Source: Candidatus Latescibacterota bacterium (GTDB lineage: Bacteria; Latescibacterota; UBA2968; UBA8231). Taken from it: 44,219 nucleotides of DNA. The translations under genes were made by a program, and so were the position numbers. The notes under the pieces are model-generated. The model did no database searches, was not told the origin of the DNA, and was given only the letters and a program-made list of their open reading frames with translations. Every line of letters begins with the position of its first letter. The stretch's first letter is position 1. The DNA is taken from contig SICG01000013.1 in NCBI GenBank assembly GCA_009691525.1, positions 1 to 44,219 of the forward strand, written 5' to 3'. Positions 32,810-42,447 of the stretch are shown piece by piece.

Positions 32810-34360
32810 CTAGTGGCGCTCCTTCCAGCCCGGCCCGCCGCCAAAGACCCGGTTGGTCCCCACCAGAGGCACCCCGCAGATCATCGAGGCTTCGAGGCTG
32901 AGGGCGCGCAGGTCCTCGGGCTCCAGGTCGTGCACATCTGCCTTGCCACAGGACCGGGCCAGGATCTGGATCTCCGAGGTCATGGCTTGAAGAAGATTCG
33001 CCACCCGCTCGGCAGCCGCGTCGATCTCCAGGCGCTTCATCAATTCCGGGTCCTGGGTGGTGATGCCCACCGGGCAGCGGCCGGTGTGGCAGTGATGACA
33101 GTGATAGGGTGCGGCTCCGATCTTATGGTAGTCTTCCACATAGAGCGGCTTGTTGCAGTTGAGCGCCATCAGCGCCGAGGTACCGATGTACACCGCGTCC
33201 GCGCCTAGGGCCATGGCCTTGGCCGCGTCCACCCCGTTGCGGATGCCCCCGGCGATCACCAGCTGCACCTCTCCGTACAGCCCCAGATCCTCCAGCGCGG
33301 CGCGCGCCTCACACACCGCCGCCAGGGTGGGAATGCCGGTGTGCTCCTGGCAGATCTCCGCCGAGGCCCCGGTGCCCCCCTCCATGCCGTCTACCACCAC
33401 CACATCCGCCCCAGCCTTAGCTGCCAGCCGCACATCGTCGAAGACCCGCGTGGCCCCCATCTTGACGAAGATCGGCACCTGCCAATCGGTGGCCTCGCGC
33501 AACTCCTCGATCTTGATGATCATGTCGTCGGGACCCAGAAAGTCGGGATGGCGCGCCGGGCTGCGCTGGTCCACCCCCACCGGCAGGTCTCGCTGATGGG
33601 CGATGGTGTCCAGCACCTTGGAGCCCAGCAAGAGCCCCCCGGTCCCCGGCTTGGCCCCCTGGCCGATGGTCAGCTCGATGCCGTCGGCCTGCAACAGGTG
33701 GCGGATATCGAGGCCGTAGCGGGAAGGCAGCACCTCGTAGATCAGCGCCCGGCTGTGCTCGCGCTCGGCCAGGAGCATGCCCCCGTCTCCGGTGGTGTTG
33801 GAGGAGCCGGCGATGCGGGCCCCCTTGGCCAGGGCCACCTTGGCGTTGTAGGAGAGCGCCCCCCAGCTCATCCCGGTGATCATGATCGGGATGTCGAGGG
33901 CGATGGGCTTTTTGGCAAAGCGGGTGCCCAGCAGGGTCTTGACCGAGCAGCGCTCCCGGTACCCCTCCAGCGGGATGCGGGTGAGGCTACAGGGGATGAA
34001 ACTCAGGTCGTCGAAGGTGGCCCAGGTGCGGGGCCGCAGCGTCCCGAAGCCGCGGATGCGGTAGCGGCCCAACTCGGCCTTGACCTGGATGTCCTCGATG
34101 ACTTCCGGCGGAAAGATGCCGCTGGTGCGCAGCGGCGGCTGAATCTCAACTGGCGGTGGGACAGGGGCTTTGACCGTCTTGGGGCGCGGTGCCACTGCCT
34201 GGGACTTTTTTGCCGGAACAGTTTTGGCCGCTGGTTTCTTTTTGGACGCCAGAGCGACTTTGGCCGCTGGTTTCTTCTTGACCGGAGCGGCCTTGGGGGC
34301 TGCTTTCATTTTTCGGGCCGGCACCGCTTTGGCGGCCTTCGCTCTCTTGTTCTTTGCCAT
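32810..34360 (-). CDS. mgsC: N-methylglutamate synthase subunit C (FMN/Fe-S glutamate synthase domain) with Lys-Ala-Pro tail
   Basis: A 516-residue protein. ATG 34360 lies 2 bases after the mgsB stop and has GGGAGG 10 bases upstream. The catalytic domain starts near residue 85 and carries FMN-glutamate synthase hallmarks: 'IMITGMSWGALSYNAKVALA', 'GSSNTTGDGGM', 'IGQGAKPGTGGLL', 'ADVVVVDGMEGGTGASAE', and the 3Fe-4S cysteine set 'CHHCHTGRCPVGITTQDPE'. With MgsA and MgsB it should form N-methylglutamate from methylamine bound as gamma-glutamylmethylamide. Residues 1 to about 70 are odd: almost only Lys, Ala, Pro and Val in repeats such as 'KKKPAAK', like histone H1 or bacterial AlgP/HU tails. I know of no such tail in this family. 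It is in frame with good codon use and is not an out-of-frame artefact. Confidence 0.87.
   Translation of the reverse strand: MAKNKRAKAAKAVPARKMKAAPKAAPVKKKPAAKVALASKKKPAAKTVPAKKSQAVAPRPKTVKAPVPPPVEIQPPLRTSGIFPPEVIEDIQVKAELGRYRIRGFGTLRPRTWATFDDLSFIPCSLTRIPLEGYRERCSVKTLLGTRFAKKPIALDIPIMITGMSWGALSYNAKVALAKGARIAGSSNTTGDGGMLLAEREHSRALIYEVLPSRYGLDIRHLLQADGIELTIGQGAKPGTGGLLLGSKVLDTIAHQRDLPVGVDQRSPARHPDFLGPDDMIIKIEELREATDWQVPIFVKMGATRVFDDVRLAAKAGADVVVVDGMEGGTGASAEICQEHTGIPTLAAVCEARAALEDLGLYGEVQLVIAGGIRNGVDAAKAMALGADAVYIGTSALMALNCNKPLYVEDYHKIGAAPYHCHHCHTGRCPVGITTQDPELMKRLEIDAAAERVANLLQAMTSEIQILARSCGKADVHDLEPEDLRALSLEASMICGVPLVGTNRVFGGGPGWKERH
34224..34276. repeat. 17-base direct repeat (36-base period) in the mgsC tail
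   Basis: An identical 17-base word occurs at 34224-34240 and 34260-34276, 36 bases (12 codons) apart, with further similarity on both sides. It encodes the repeated Lys-Pro-Ala-Ala-Lys core. The exact codon-multiple period suggests the tail grows and shrinks by slippage or recombination without losing frame. Confidence 0.75.
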
Positions 34361-34362
34361 GC

Positions 34363-35058
34363 TCACAACGCCTCCCGCCACAGTGCGCGTTCCTGCTTGT
34401 TGAAGTTCCACAGCTTGCGCCCGGAGACCACCTTCTTGAAGTCCGGGATCGCCGATTTCTCCGGCAGATGCTCGGCGAGTAATTCAACGAGCACCGCCAG
34501 CTCCGCAGTGCTGGGCTCGGAAACCACCGCGTCGTTGCCCAGTTCGCCGATGCTGCCGCCCACATAACAGACCGCCTCGTACATCGAGTCGGCAAAGGCC
34601 TCGCCCACATCGCCGCACACCACCAGGGTCCCTTTCTGCGCCATGAAGCCGGCCATGTACCCACAATTGCCCCCGACCAGCACCAGCCCGCCCTTGAGCG
34701 AGACCCCCAGCCGGGCCGCGGCATCCCCGTGGATCACCACCGTGCCGCCCCGGATCGAGGCCGCCGCCCCATTGCCGGCATTGCCGCGCACCACCACCCT
34801 GCCCTCCATCATCGATTCGGCCAGACCCCAGCCGGCGCTGCCGGCGATCTCCACGGTGGGACCGGCGATCATGCCGGCGCAGAAGTAGCCCACACTGCCG
34901 GCAAATTCCAGCTCGACCGGCTGCACGATGCCCACCCCCAGGTTGTGCCGGGCCGCTGGATTTCTGAGCAGGAGGCGGCTTTCGCCCTGGGCGATGAGAC
35001 TTTTGATGGCCGCGTTGATTTCGCGGGTTGTCTGACCCTGGCAATCTAGCGCTGCCAT
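34363..35058 (-). CDS. mgsB: N-methylglutamate synthase subunit B (GXGXG beta-helix domain)
   Basis: A 231-residue protein equal to the C-terminal GXGXG domain of large glutamate synthase, here a separate subunit. Between about residues 50 and 165 it shows the regular G-x-G-x-G turns of a right-handed beta-helix: 'GSVGYFCAGMIAGPTVEI', 'GSAGWGLAESMMEGRVVV', 'GNAGNGAAASIRGGTVVI', 'GGNCGYMAGFMAQKGTLVV', 'GGSIGELGNDAVV'. Its role in the family is structural, holding the glutaminase-like and FMN parts together. The ATG at 35058 lies inside the end of mgsA (13-base overlap), so the two are translationally coupled; mgsC follows after 2 bases. Split glutamate synthase subunits in this order are characteristic of Mgs (GlxBCD-type) sets. 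Confidence 0.9.
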   Translation of the reverse strand: MAALDCQGQTTREINAAIKSLIAQGESRLLLRNPAARHNLGVGIVQPVELEFAGSVGYFCAGMIAGPTVEIAGSAGWGLAESMMEGRVVVRGNAGNGAAASIRGGTVVIHGDAAARLGVSLKGGLVLVGGNCGYMAGFMAQKGTLVVCGDVGEAFADSMYEAVCYVGGSIGELGNDAVVSEPSTAELAVLVELLAEHLPEKSAIPDFKKVVSGRKLWNFNKQERALWREAL

Positions 35059-35951
35059 ACCCTCACCTCCCCAGCCTGGGCCTCGCGCACCTCGTACTCC
35101 CCCCCGATGGCCGCGCGCAGGGCGATCTCCTCGGTAGCCACCGCCACGAAACGCTCGTTCTGAGCGAAGAGCAGGGGTTTGAAAGCAAAAGGATCTTTGG
35201 CAAAACCGAATTCCTCGGGCGTGGTCACTAGATAGCTGAAGGACCCGTCCAGGTCCCGCATCGAGGCCTCCAGGGACTCCCGCAGGCTCATGCCCTCGGC
35301 CAGGCGTTCTCCCAGGTACATGCCGATAATCTCCGAGTCGTTCTCTGTATAGAAGTGGACCCCGCGCTGCTCGTAGCGGCGGCGCAGCTTGTGGTAATTG
35401 CAGATGTGGCCGTTGTGGACCACCGCCAGATCCGGGTGGCCGTGCGCCCAGAAGGGCTGGGAATGACTCAGGTCGATGCGGGACTCAGTGGACAGGCGGG
35501 TGTGGCCGATCCCGTGGGTGCCCACAAAGTCGGAGATGGCGTAGGTGGCTTCCAGGTTCTGGGGCGAGCCGACCTGTTTGATGATCTCTAGTTGACGCCC
35601 CATACTCACCACCTCCACCCCGACGCCCACAGTTTCAATGGCGCGCTCCAGGCTCCGGGGGTCTGCTGTAGTATCCACGACCAAGCGCAGGTACTCGGCG
35701 GTCTGTTCAGCCCGCAGCACCTGCCTACTCTTCGCGGCCTGCTCGACGACGCGGGCGACGTACGCTTCCGGATGCCCGTCCTCCCCCAACTTGACCCTCA
35801 GCACCAATTCCCCCCCTGGCCGGCCCGCGTACAAGGCCACGCCAGCGGAATCGGGCCCGCGGGAACCCAGGGCCTCCAGCATCTGCAGGATGATCCGGCC
35901 CACTTCCACCCCCTCACCGCTTCTTTCCAGGTACCCTACGATGCCGCACAT
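35046..35951 (-). CDS. mgsA: N-methylglutamate synthase subunit A (class II glutamine amidotransferase)
   Basis: A 301-residue protein equal to the N-terminal glutaminase domain of glutamate synthase. It starts 'MCGIVGYLERSGEG', so Cys2 becomes the N-terminal nucleophile after Met removal. Other Ntn-hydrolase motifs are 'ALGSRGPDSAGVALY', 'GIGHTRLSTESRIDLSHSQP', 'AVVHNGHICNYHKLR' and 'TENDSEIIGMYLGERLAEG'. In the pathway this subunit would cleave gamma-glutamylmethylamide, delivering methylamine through a channel to the FMN subunit. A GGAG site lies about 10 bases upstream. It begins 50 bases after the PII gene and overlaps mgsB by 13. Alone it could be read as an asparagine- or glucosamine-type amidotransferase domain, but the adjacent GXGXG and FMN subunits fix the role. 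Confidence 0.9.
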   Translation of the reverse strand: MCGIVGYLERSGEGVEVGRIILQMLEALGSRGPDSAGVALYAGRPGGELVLRVKLGEDGHPEAYVARVVEQAAKSRQVLRAEQTAEYLRLVVDTTADPRSLERAIETVGVGVEVVSMGRQLEIIKQVGSPQNLEATYAISDFVGTHGIGHTRLSTESRIDLSHSQPFWAHGHPDLAVVHNGHICNYHKLRRRYEQRGVHFYTENDSEIIGMYLGERLAEGMSLRESLEASMRDLDGSFSYLVTTPEEFGFAKDPFAFKPLLFAQNERFVAVATEEIALRAAIGGEYEVREAQAGEVRVWQR

Positions 35952-35972
35952 ATACGATCCGCTCCGCGCCTA

Positions 35973-37272
<1,300 letters not shown>

Positions 37273-37290
37273 GGTCAGCTCTGCATCCGC

Positions 37291-38340
37291 TCAGCCCGGC
37301 GCCACTGTGTAGCGGGCCACTGCTTCCTCGTCCAGTTCCACGCCCAATCCGGGCGCTTCGCCCACCAGGGCGTACCCTTGCTGCACCAGGGGCCGGGCCA
37401 ACAGGCTGTGCTCGTGTACAAAATTCCCGCACAAATCGCTGCCCAGGGTGCAGTTGGGCGCCGCCGCCGAGGCCTGCAGGCGGAAGGCGTCGAAGATCCC
37501 CAAGTCCACGTTGGAGGCCTGCCAGACCGGGATACCGGCGCTCTCGGCGATGCGCGCCATGTCGAGGAAACCCCAGTCCGAGGGCGCCACGTTGATGGCG
37601 TCCACGGCTTCGGCATTGATGGCTTTGATCACCTGCCCGGGGTTCTGCAGATGCGGGGCGATCAGGATTTCGGTGGCCTCCTTGAGCCGGCGGTACTCCT
37701 CCCAACTAGTCTTCGGAAAGGGGTCCTCAAAGATCAACTGCGCCCCGTAACTCTCCAGCTGGCGGGCCAGCACCAGGCTGTTCTCCAGGGTATGGAAACG
37801 CTCGTTGGGATCGAGGACAATCCGCAGGGCCGGGGCCACCTCGTGGATGGCGTGTACCCTGTCGACCACATTGTTGTCCTCCCACCGGCATTTGATCTTG
37901 ATGCCGTGGAAGCCAAGTTCCACCGCCCTTTTCGCCGCCGCCCCCGAGGCCTCGGGTCCCATACGCGAGATCCAGTAATCGACCAGCACCTTCTCCTGTA
38001 ACTTGCCCCCGAAAAGGCGACACAGGGGCCAGCCCAGCGCCTTGGCCATCAGGTCCAGCAGGGCAATCTCGTACCCGCCCCCACCCAAGCGGCGCGGCTC
38101 GAAGTGGAGCGGGTCTTTACCGATCAGGTCGGGCGGCTGGTCTTCCCGCTCGCCGAAATAGGGGCCGCTCATGCCGATGCCCACCAGCCCCTCGTCGGTG
38201 TGGAGGCGCAGCACATCCTGCCGGCGCTCGCTGATGGGAGCGGGATAACTGGGGGTGTAGATCTCCATTTCGGGGGGTGAAAGGATGCCCGGAAGAAAAG
38301 GCACACAGACCACGGTGCGTTCGAGACGGGTGATTTTCAA
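37291..38340 (-). CDS. Enolase-superfamily enzyme (mandelate racemase/muconate lactonizing-like)
   Basis: A 349-residue protein starting with TTG at 38340; an ideal AGGAGGG lies 5 bases upstream and no ATG fits. Motifs: the Lys-x-Lys catalytic pair in 'GFHGIKIKCRWED', first metal ligand Asp in 'LRIVLDPNERF', second Glu in 'QLIFEDPFPKTSW'. By eye, the third acidic ligand expected in 'ggE' is replaced by 'LIAPHLQNPG', and the usual His/Asp dyad near 'NVAPSDWG' and 'GIPVWQASNVDLG' is not standard. Members dehydrate or racemise sugar acids. Operon with the amidohydrolase (18-base gap) and downstream of an aldo/keto reductase suggests a sugar-acid dehydratase such as fuconate type. The substrate cannot be named. 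Confidence 0.82.
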   Translation of the reverse strand: MKITRLERTVVCVPFLPGILSPPEMEIYTPSYPAPISERRQDVLRLHTDEGLVGIGMSGPYFGEREDQPPDLIGKDPLHFEPRRLGGGGYEIALLDLMAKALGWPLCRLFGGKLQEKVLVDYWISRMGPEASGAAAKRAVELGFHGIKIKCRWEDNNVVDRVHAIHEVAPALRIVLDPNERFHTLENSLVLARQLESYGAQLIFEDPFPKTSWEEYRRLKEATEILIAPHLQNPGQVIKAINAEAVDAINVAPSDWGFLDMARIAESAGIPVWQASNVDLGIFDAFRLQASAAAPNCTLGSDLCGNFVHEHSLLARPLVQQGYALVGEAPGLGVELDEEAVARYTVAPG

Positions 38341-38540
38341 GGTTCCCTCCTAGTGTTGCGCCACGTTAGTTTTGACAAGCGCGACCGTGCGGCGTGGAGA
38401 TGACCCCAGAGGCCTTTACTGGGGAGAGGTGCCGGGAAGGGCCTGGGGGCAGGGTGAGCCGTCGGTGGCAGGCCCGGGCATCGGGAAAGGCCGGAGTGGG
38501 TCATTCCACGACGACACCTCAACATCAATGTGATGAACTC

Positions 38541-39347
38541 CTAGTCCAGTTTGCCGGCTGCCCGCAGGGCGGCCCCGTAGGTTTCCAGGTCTGCCTTTTC
38601 CTGGGGGGTGATGGCGAGGCTGCCGGCCAGGGCCGCGCTGAGCTGGCGGAAAATCTCCACATCCCGCAGCCCCATAATGGTCAGGTTCACCGCCGGGTGG
38701 CTGAGCACATAGCGGTAAAACTGCTCGCGGGGCGGTATCCCGGCTTCCTCGAAGAGTTTGGTGTTGCGCGAGGCGTTCATAATCACCACCCCGGTGTCCT
38801 GCTTTTGCGCCTCGGGAAGGACGGTCTGCTCGGGCTCCTTCATGGCGCAATTGTACCAGCAGAGCACGGTGTCGAAAAGCCCGGTGGCCACTGCCGCCTG
38901 GATCTGCACCCAGTCGTGCCCGGTGACCCCTACAAAGCGCACCAGCCCCTCCTGCCTGGCCTTTGCCACCGTCTCCATGGCCCCACCGGGCCCCAGGGCC
39001 TTTTCGCGCTCCTCCTGGGTGTTGAGATGGTGGATCTGCCAGATATCCAAATAATCGGTCTGCAAAAGCCGCAACGAGGTCTCCAGATCCTGCCTTGCCC
39101 CGGCCGCGTCGCGCTGGCCGGTCTTGGTGGCCAGCACCAGCTGATGGCGCCGGCCCTGGATGGCCCGGCCGATCACCTCCTCGTCCTGCCCGTCTCGGTA
39201 CGCCCGTGCCGTGTCCACATAGGTGACCCCGCAATCCAGCGCCGCGCTATACCCTTCAGGGGTTTCGCAGTACGCCCCGCCGATGCCCAGCCGGGTGACC
39301 CTGAGTCCGGTGCGGCCCAAAACAGTCTGTGGCAACTCGCCCGCCAT
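38541..39347 (-). CDS. Aldo/keto reductase
   Basis: A 268-residue NAD(P)-dependent oxidoreductase. ATG 39347 has GAGGAGG 6 bases upstream; a longer frame to 39473 lacks a ribosome site and would run across the promoter region. The AKR catalytic tetrad is complete: Asp and Tyr in 'VTYVDTARAYRDGQDEEV', Lys in 'LVLATKTGQRD', His in 'DIWQIHHLNTQEE'. A distinctive 'IMNASRNTKLFEEAGIPPRE' loop is typical of the AKR group lacking a C-terminal Fe-S site. It lies 200 bases upstream of the mandelate-racemase-like gene in the same direction, so it may act first in the same route by oxidising an aldose to a lactone. It is divergent from polA. In the 38341-38540 gap I see no gene. Confidence 0.87.
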   Translation of the reverse strand: MAGELPQTVLGRTGLRVTRLGIGGAYCETPEGYSAALDCGVTYVDTARAYRDGQDEEVIGRAIQGRRHQLVLATKTGQRDAAGARQDLETSLRLLQTDYLDIWQIHHLNTQEEREKALGPGGAMETVAKARQEGLVRFVGVTGHDWVQIQAAVATGLFDTVLCWYNCAMKEPEQTVLPEAQKQDTGVVIMNASRNTKLFEEAGIPPREQFYRYVLSHPAVNLTIMGLRDVEIFRQLSAALAGSLAITPQEKADLETYGAALRAAGKLD

Positions 39348-39377
39348 CTGTGCCTCCTCTGTGGTTTTCAGGGGAGA

Positions 39378-39407
39378 AGTATAAGTATTGCCCTCCCGCA
39401 CGGCCAA
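39378..39407 (-). promoter_or_regulatory. Candidate promoter for the aldo/keto reductase
   Basis: On the minus strand TTGGCC (39402-39407) and TATACT (39378-39383) are 18 bases apart, 30 bases before the start codon at 39347. The -10 box is good, the -35 weak. It lies in the 125-base gap shared with polA. Confidence 0.4.
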
Positions 39408-39472
39408 CAAGGTGTGCGGGTTGTAATTCTTGCCTATTTTAAGGCATCCACCCTGCCCAGGAGCCGCCGGCA

Positions 39473-42232
39473 ATGCCCGAAACCCTCTACCTGATCGACG
39501 CCTTTGCCCAGATCTTCCGGGCCTACTACGCCATCCGCACCCCCATGCACAGCCCGGCCACCGGCGAACCCACCCAGGCGGTCTTTGGCTTCACCGGCAT
39601 GTTGCTCAAATTATGCTCCCAATTCCACCCCCACTACGCGGTGGTGGCCATGGACAGCCCGGGCAAAACCTTCCGCGACGAACTCTACCCTCAGTACAAG
39701 GCCACCCGCCGCGAGACCCCGGAAGACCTGATCTCCCAGGTGCCCCGCGTCCTGCAGGTGGTGGAAGGATTCGGCCTGCCGATCATCGGCCAGCCCGGCC
39801 TGGAGGCCGACGACATCATCGCCACCCTCACCCAGCGGGTGCTGGACGATCCCGCCCTGGCCCACCTCCACATCCGCATCGTCTCCAAGGACAAAGACCT
39901 GGAACAATTGCTGGGCGACCGGGTCAGTCTCTTCGACATCCACACCGACACCACCACCGATGTCCAGGCCCTGATGGACAACAAGGGCATCACCCCGGAA
40001 CAGGTGATCGACCTCTTGACCCTGATGGGCGACACCTCGGACAATGTGCCCGGAGTGGAGGGCATCGGCCCCAAGACCGCCGCCCAACTCATCCAGCAAT
40101 ACGGCTCCCTAGACGGCCTCTTGGCCAACCTCGATCAGATCAAAGGCAAACGCCGCGAGAATCTCGAGAAGGCGCTCGGCACCATCCCCCTCTCGCGCAC
40201 CCTGGTCACGCTCAAACGCGACGCCGGCTTCCCCTTTACCCTCGAGGACGCCCGCCTCAGGCCCCCGGATCTGGCCCACCTACTGCCTCTCTTTCAACAA
40301 CTGGGCTTCAACCGCTTCCGCGACGAAGTGCAGCGCCTGGCCCCGCCCTCGGCCGCCGCGCCGGCCCAGCAGGGAGACCTCTTCTTTTCCGCCCCACCCA
40401 ACACCTCGGCCCGCATCGCCGTGGAGGGCGACTACGAGGCCATAACCACCATAGAGCAGCTCCAGGCCTTGGCCGCCACCCTGGCCGCCCAGCCGCTGAT
40501 CAGCGTCGACACGGAGACCACTGGCCTGGAACGAGAGGCCCTGCTTTGCGGCCTGAGTTTTGCCTGGGAAGAGGGCAAGGGGGTCTATGTCCCCCTGCGC
40601 TCGCCTGAACCCAAAGCGCATCTCTCCCCCGCCCAGGTGCTCGAAGTACTAGGCCCGCTGCTGGCCGACCCTTCGCTGCCCAAATGCGGCCACAACCTCA
40701 AATTCGACACCGGGGCGCTGCTCAACGCTGGAGTGCAACTGCATGGGGTGGTCTGCGACTCCCTGCTGGCCAGCATGCTCATCGACCCCTCCCAGGCCGG
40801 CCACAAGCTGGATCAACTGGCGCTGCTCCACTTCAACCACCAGATGATCCCCATCGGCGAACTGATCGGCGAGGGCGGCAGCATGGACCAGGTGCCTCTG
40901 GGCCAGATCGCCGTGTACGCCGCCGAGGACGCGGACCTGTCCCTGCGCCTGTGCCGGCGCTTTTTGCCCAAACTGGATGAACTGGGGATGGGAGCACTGA
41001 TGCGCCAGGTGGAAGCCCCTCTGTGCGTGGTGCTCGCCCGCATGGAGGCTCAGGGCATCCTCTGCGACCCAGAAGAGCTGCGGCGACAGGGCGCGATCCT
41101 AGGCCAGCGGGTGGAGGAGTTGCGGCGTCAGGTCTGGGAACTGGCCGGGGAGGAGTTCCAGCTCGAATCCACCCAGCAACTGGCCGAGATGCTCTTTAAA
41201 AAACTGGGTTTCCCCCCGGGCAAACGCACCAAGACCGGGTATTCCACTGACATCACCGTGCTAGAGAAGCTGGCCGCCCGCGAGGACCGCAGTGAAGCGC
41301 GCAGCGGCTTGCCCCGGCTGATCATCGAATACCGGCAACTGACCAAGCTGATCAGCACCTATCTGGGCAACCTCGAGGCGGCCATCTCGCCCCGCGACCA
41401 CCGCATCCACACCACCTTCCACCAGTTGGTCACCGCCACCGGCCGGCTGGCTTCCCACAACCCCAATCTCCAGAACATCCCGGTGCGCACCGAGGTGGGT
41501 CGCCAGATTCGGCGGGCCTTTGTCGCCCCCCCCGGCCAGTTGCTCATCTGCGCCGACTACTCTCAGATCGAGATCCGCCTGCTGGCCCATCTTAGCGAGG
41601 ACCCGGCCCTCATCGAGGCCTTTGTCCAGGACCAGGACATCCACGCCGCCGTGGCCGCTCAGGTCTTCGGCGTGCCCCTGGCCGAGGTGACCCGCCCCCT
41701 GCGCGACCAGGCCAAGACCATCAACTTCGGCATCATCTACGGGGTCACCGCCTTTGGCCTGGCCCAGCGGGTGGAAGGCATGAACGTGGCGGGGGCCACC
41801 GCGCTGATCGCCGACTACAAGCGCCGCTTCCCCGGGATCGATACCTTCCTGCAGGAGTGTGTGCGGCAAGCCCTCGACCAGGGTTATGTCGCCACCCTGA
41901 TGGGCCGGCGCCGGGCCATTCCCGAATTGCGCGAGCGCGACCACAACCTGCGCAGCCTGGGCGAAAGGCTGGCCATCAATTCGGTGGTCCAGGGCAGCGC
42001 CGCCGACCTGATCAAGGCGGCCATGGTGCGGGTACAGGATCGCATCGACCGGGAGGGGTTGCCACTCAAACTACTTTTGCAGATCCACGACGAACTGGTC
42101 TTCGAGGCCCCCGCCGATCAGGCCCCGGCCCTGGCCGAGCTGATCTGCCGCGAGATGGAAGCAGCCATGACCCTGAAGGTGCCCCTGCGCGCCGAAGCAG
42201 GCATCGGCCCGGACTGGATGTCGGCCAAATAA
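39473..42232 (+). CDS. polA: DNA polymerase I
   Basis: A 919-residue protein with all three enzyme parts. The 5'-3' exonuclease is at about 1-290 ('YLIDAFAQIFRAYYAI', 'GLEADDIIATLTQ', 'GDTSDNVPGVEGIGPKTA'). The 3'-5' proofreading domain at about 320-500 keeps its acidic residues ('ISVDTETTGLE', 'GHNLKFDTGAL', 'YAAEDADLSLRL'), so unlike some bacterial Pol I it should proofread. The polymerase domain has motif A 'ADYSQIEIRLLAHLS' (about 695), motif B 'RDQAKTINFGIIYGVTAFGL' and motif C 'LLQIHDELVFEAP'. It fills gaps after Okazaki primer removal and in repair. Start ATG 39473 has AGGAG about 10 bases upstream. It is divergent from the aldo/keto reductase. Its end is followed at once by a truncated receiver-domain fragment. 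It is the best phylogenetic marker here. Confidence 0.97.
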   Translation: MPETLYLIDAFAQIFRAYYAIRTPMHSPATGEPTQAVFGFTGMLLKLCSQFHPHYAVVAMDSPGKTFRDELYPQYKATRRETPEDLISQVPRVLQVVEGFGLPIIGQPGLEADDIIATLTQRVLDDPALAHLHIRIVSKDKDLEQLLGDRVSLFDIHTDTTTDVQALMDNKGITPEQVIDLLTLMGDTSDNVPGVEGIGPKTAAQLIQQYGSLDGLLANLDQIKGKRRENLEKALGTIPLSRTLVTLKRDAGFPFTLEDARLRPPDLAHLLPLFQQLGFNRFRDEVQRLAPPSAAAPAQQGDLFFSAPPNTSARIAVEGDYEAITTIEQLQALAATLAAQPLISVDTETTGLEREALLCGLSFAWEEGKGVYVPLRSPEPKAHLSPAQVLEVLGPLLADPSLPKCGHNLKFDTGALLNAGVQLHGVVCDSLLASMLIDPSQAGHKLDQLALLHFNHQMIPIGELIGEGGSMDQVPLGQIAVYAAEDADLSLRLCRRFLPKLDELGMGALMRQVEAPLCVVLARMEAQGILCDPEELRRQGAILGQRVEELRRQVWELAGEEFQLESTQQLAEMLFKKLGFPPGKRTKTGYSTDITVLEKLAAREDRSEARSGLPRLIIEYRQLTKLISTYLGNLEAAISPRDHRIHTTFHQLVTATGRLASHNPNLQNIPVRTEVGRQIRRAFVAPPGQLLICADYSQIEIRLLAHLSEDPALIEAFVQDQDIHAAVAAQVFGVPLAEVTRPLRDQAKTINFGIIYGVTAFGLAQRVEGMNVAGATALIADYKRRFPGIDTFLQECVRQALDQGYVATLMGRRRAIPELRERDHNLRSLGERLAINSVVQGSAADLIKAAMVRVQDRIDREGLPLKLLLQIHDELVFEAPADQAPALAELICREMEAAMTLKVPLRAEAGIGPDWMSAK

Positions 42233-42235
42233 ACC

Positions 42236-42363
42236 TACCTGCACCCAAACGGGTGCTGATCGTCGACGACTCCCCCCTCTCCCGCAAGACCATCGCCGCT
42301 ATCCTGCAGCAGTTGGGCTGCGAGGTATTGGAGGCCGGCGACGGCCCTCAGGCCCTCGAACTG
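42236..42363 (+). pseudogene. Truncated response-regulator receiver domain
   Basis: Directly after the polA stop, another frame encodes the first 45 or so residues of a receiver domain: 'KRVLIVDDSPLSRKTIAAIL' with the acidic Asp-Asp pair, then 'LGCEVLEAGDGPQALELE'. It then loses similarity before the phosphorylation Asp. There is no ATG; the codon where one would be expected reads ATA and overlaps the polA stop. It is a remnant cut off at a rearrangement joint with the leftward fragment that follows. Confidence 0.65.
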
Positions 42364-42447
42364 GAGCAGCAGTCCCAGGCGGGCGGTGGCATAGTAAACC
42401 AGCGCCAGGGCGCAGGTCTGCAGGAGTTGGGGGGCCCATTCCCTCAT
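42364..42447 (-). pseudogene. Truncated start of a membrane sensor gene (MASE1-like)
   Basis: An ATG at 42447 overlaps the TGA of the histidine kinase as ATGA. The 28 residues that follow, '[20 protein letters not shown]' then 'TARLGLLL', resemble the first membrane helix of a MASE1 sensory domain. The frame then runs into the antisense of the receiver fragment, so the gene is cut off here. The coupled start suggests it was once the next gene of the kinase operon. Confidence 0.4.

Noticed and set aside
38413..38433. Hairpin CCCCAG ... CTGGGG as a terminator
   Set aside because: The stem is only six pairs and neither side has a T run; the rest of 38341-38540 shows no gene or clear signal.
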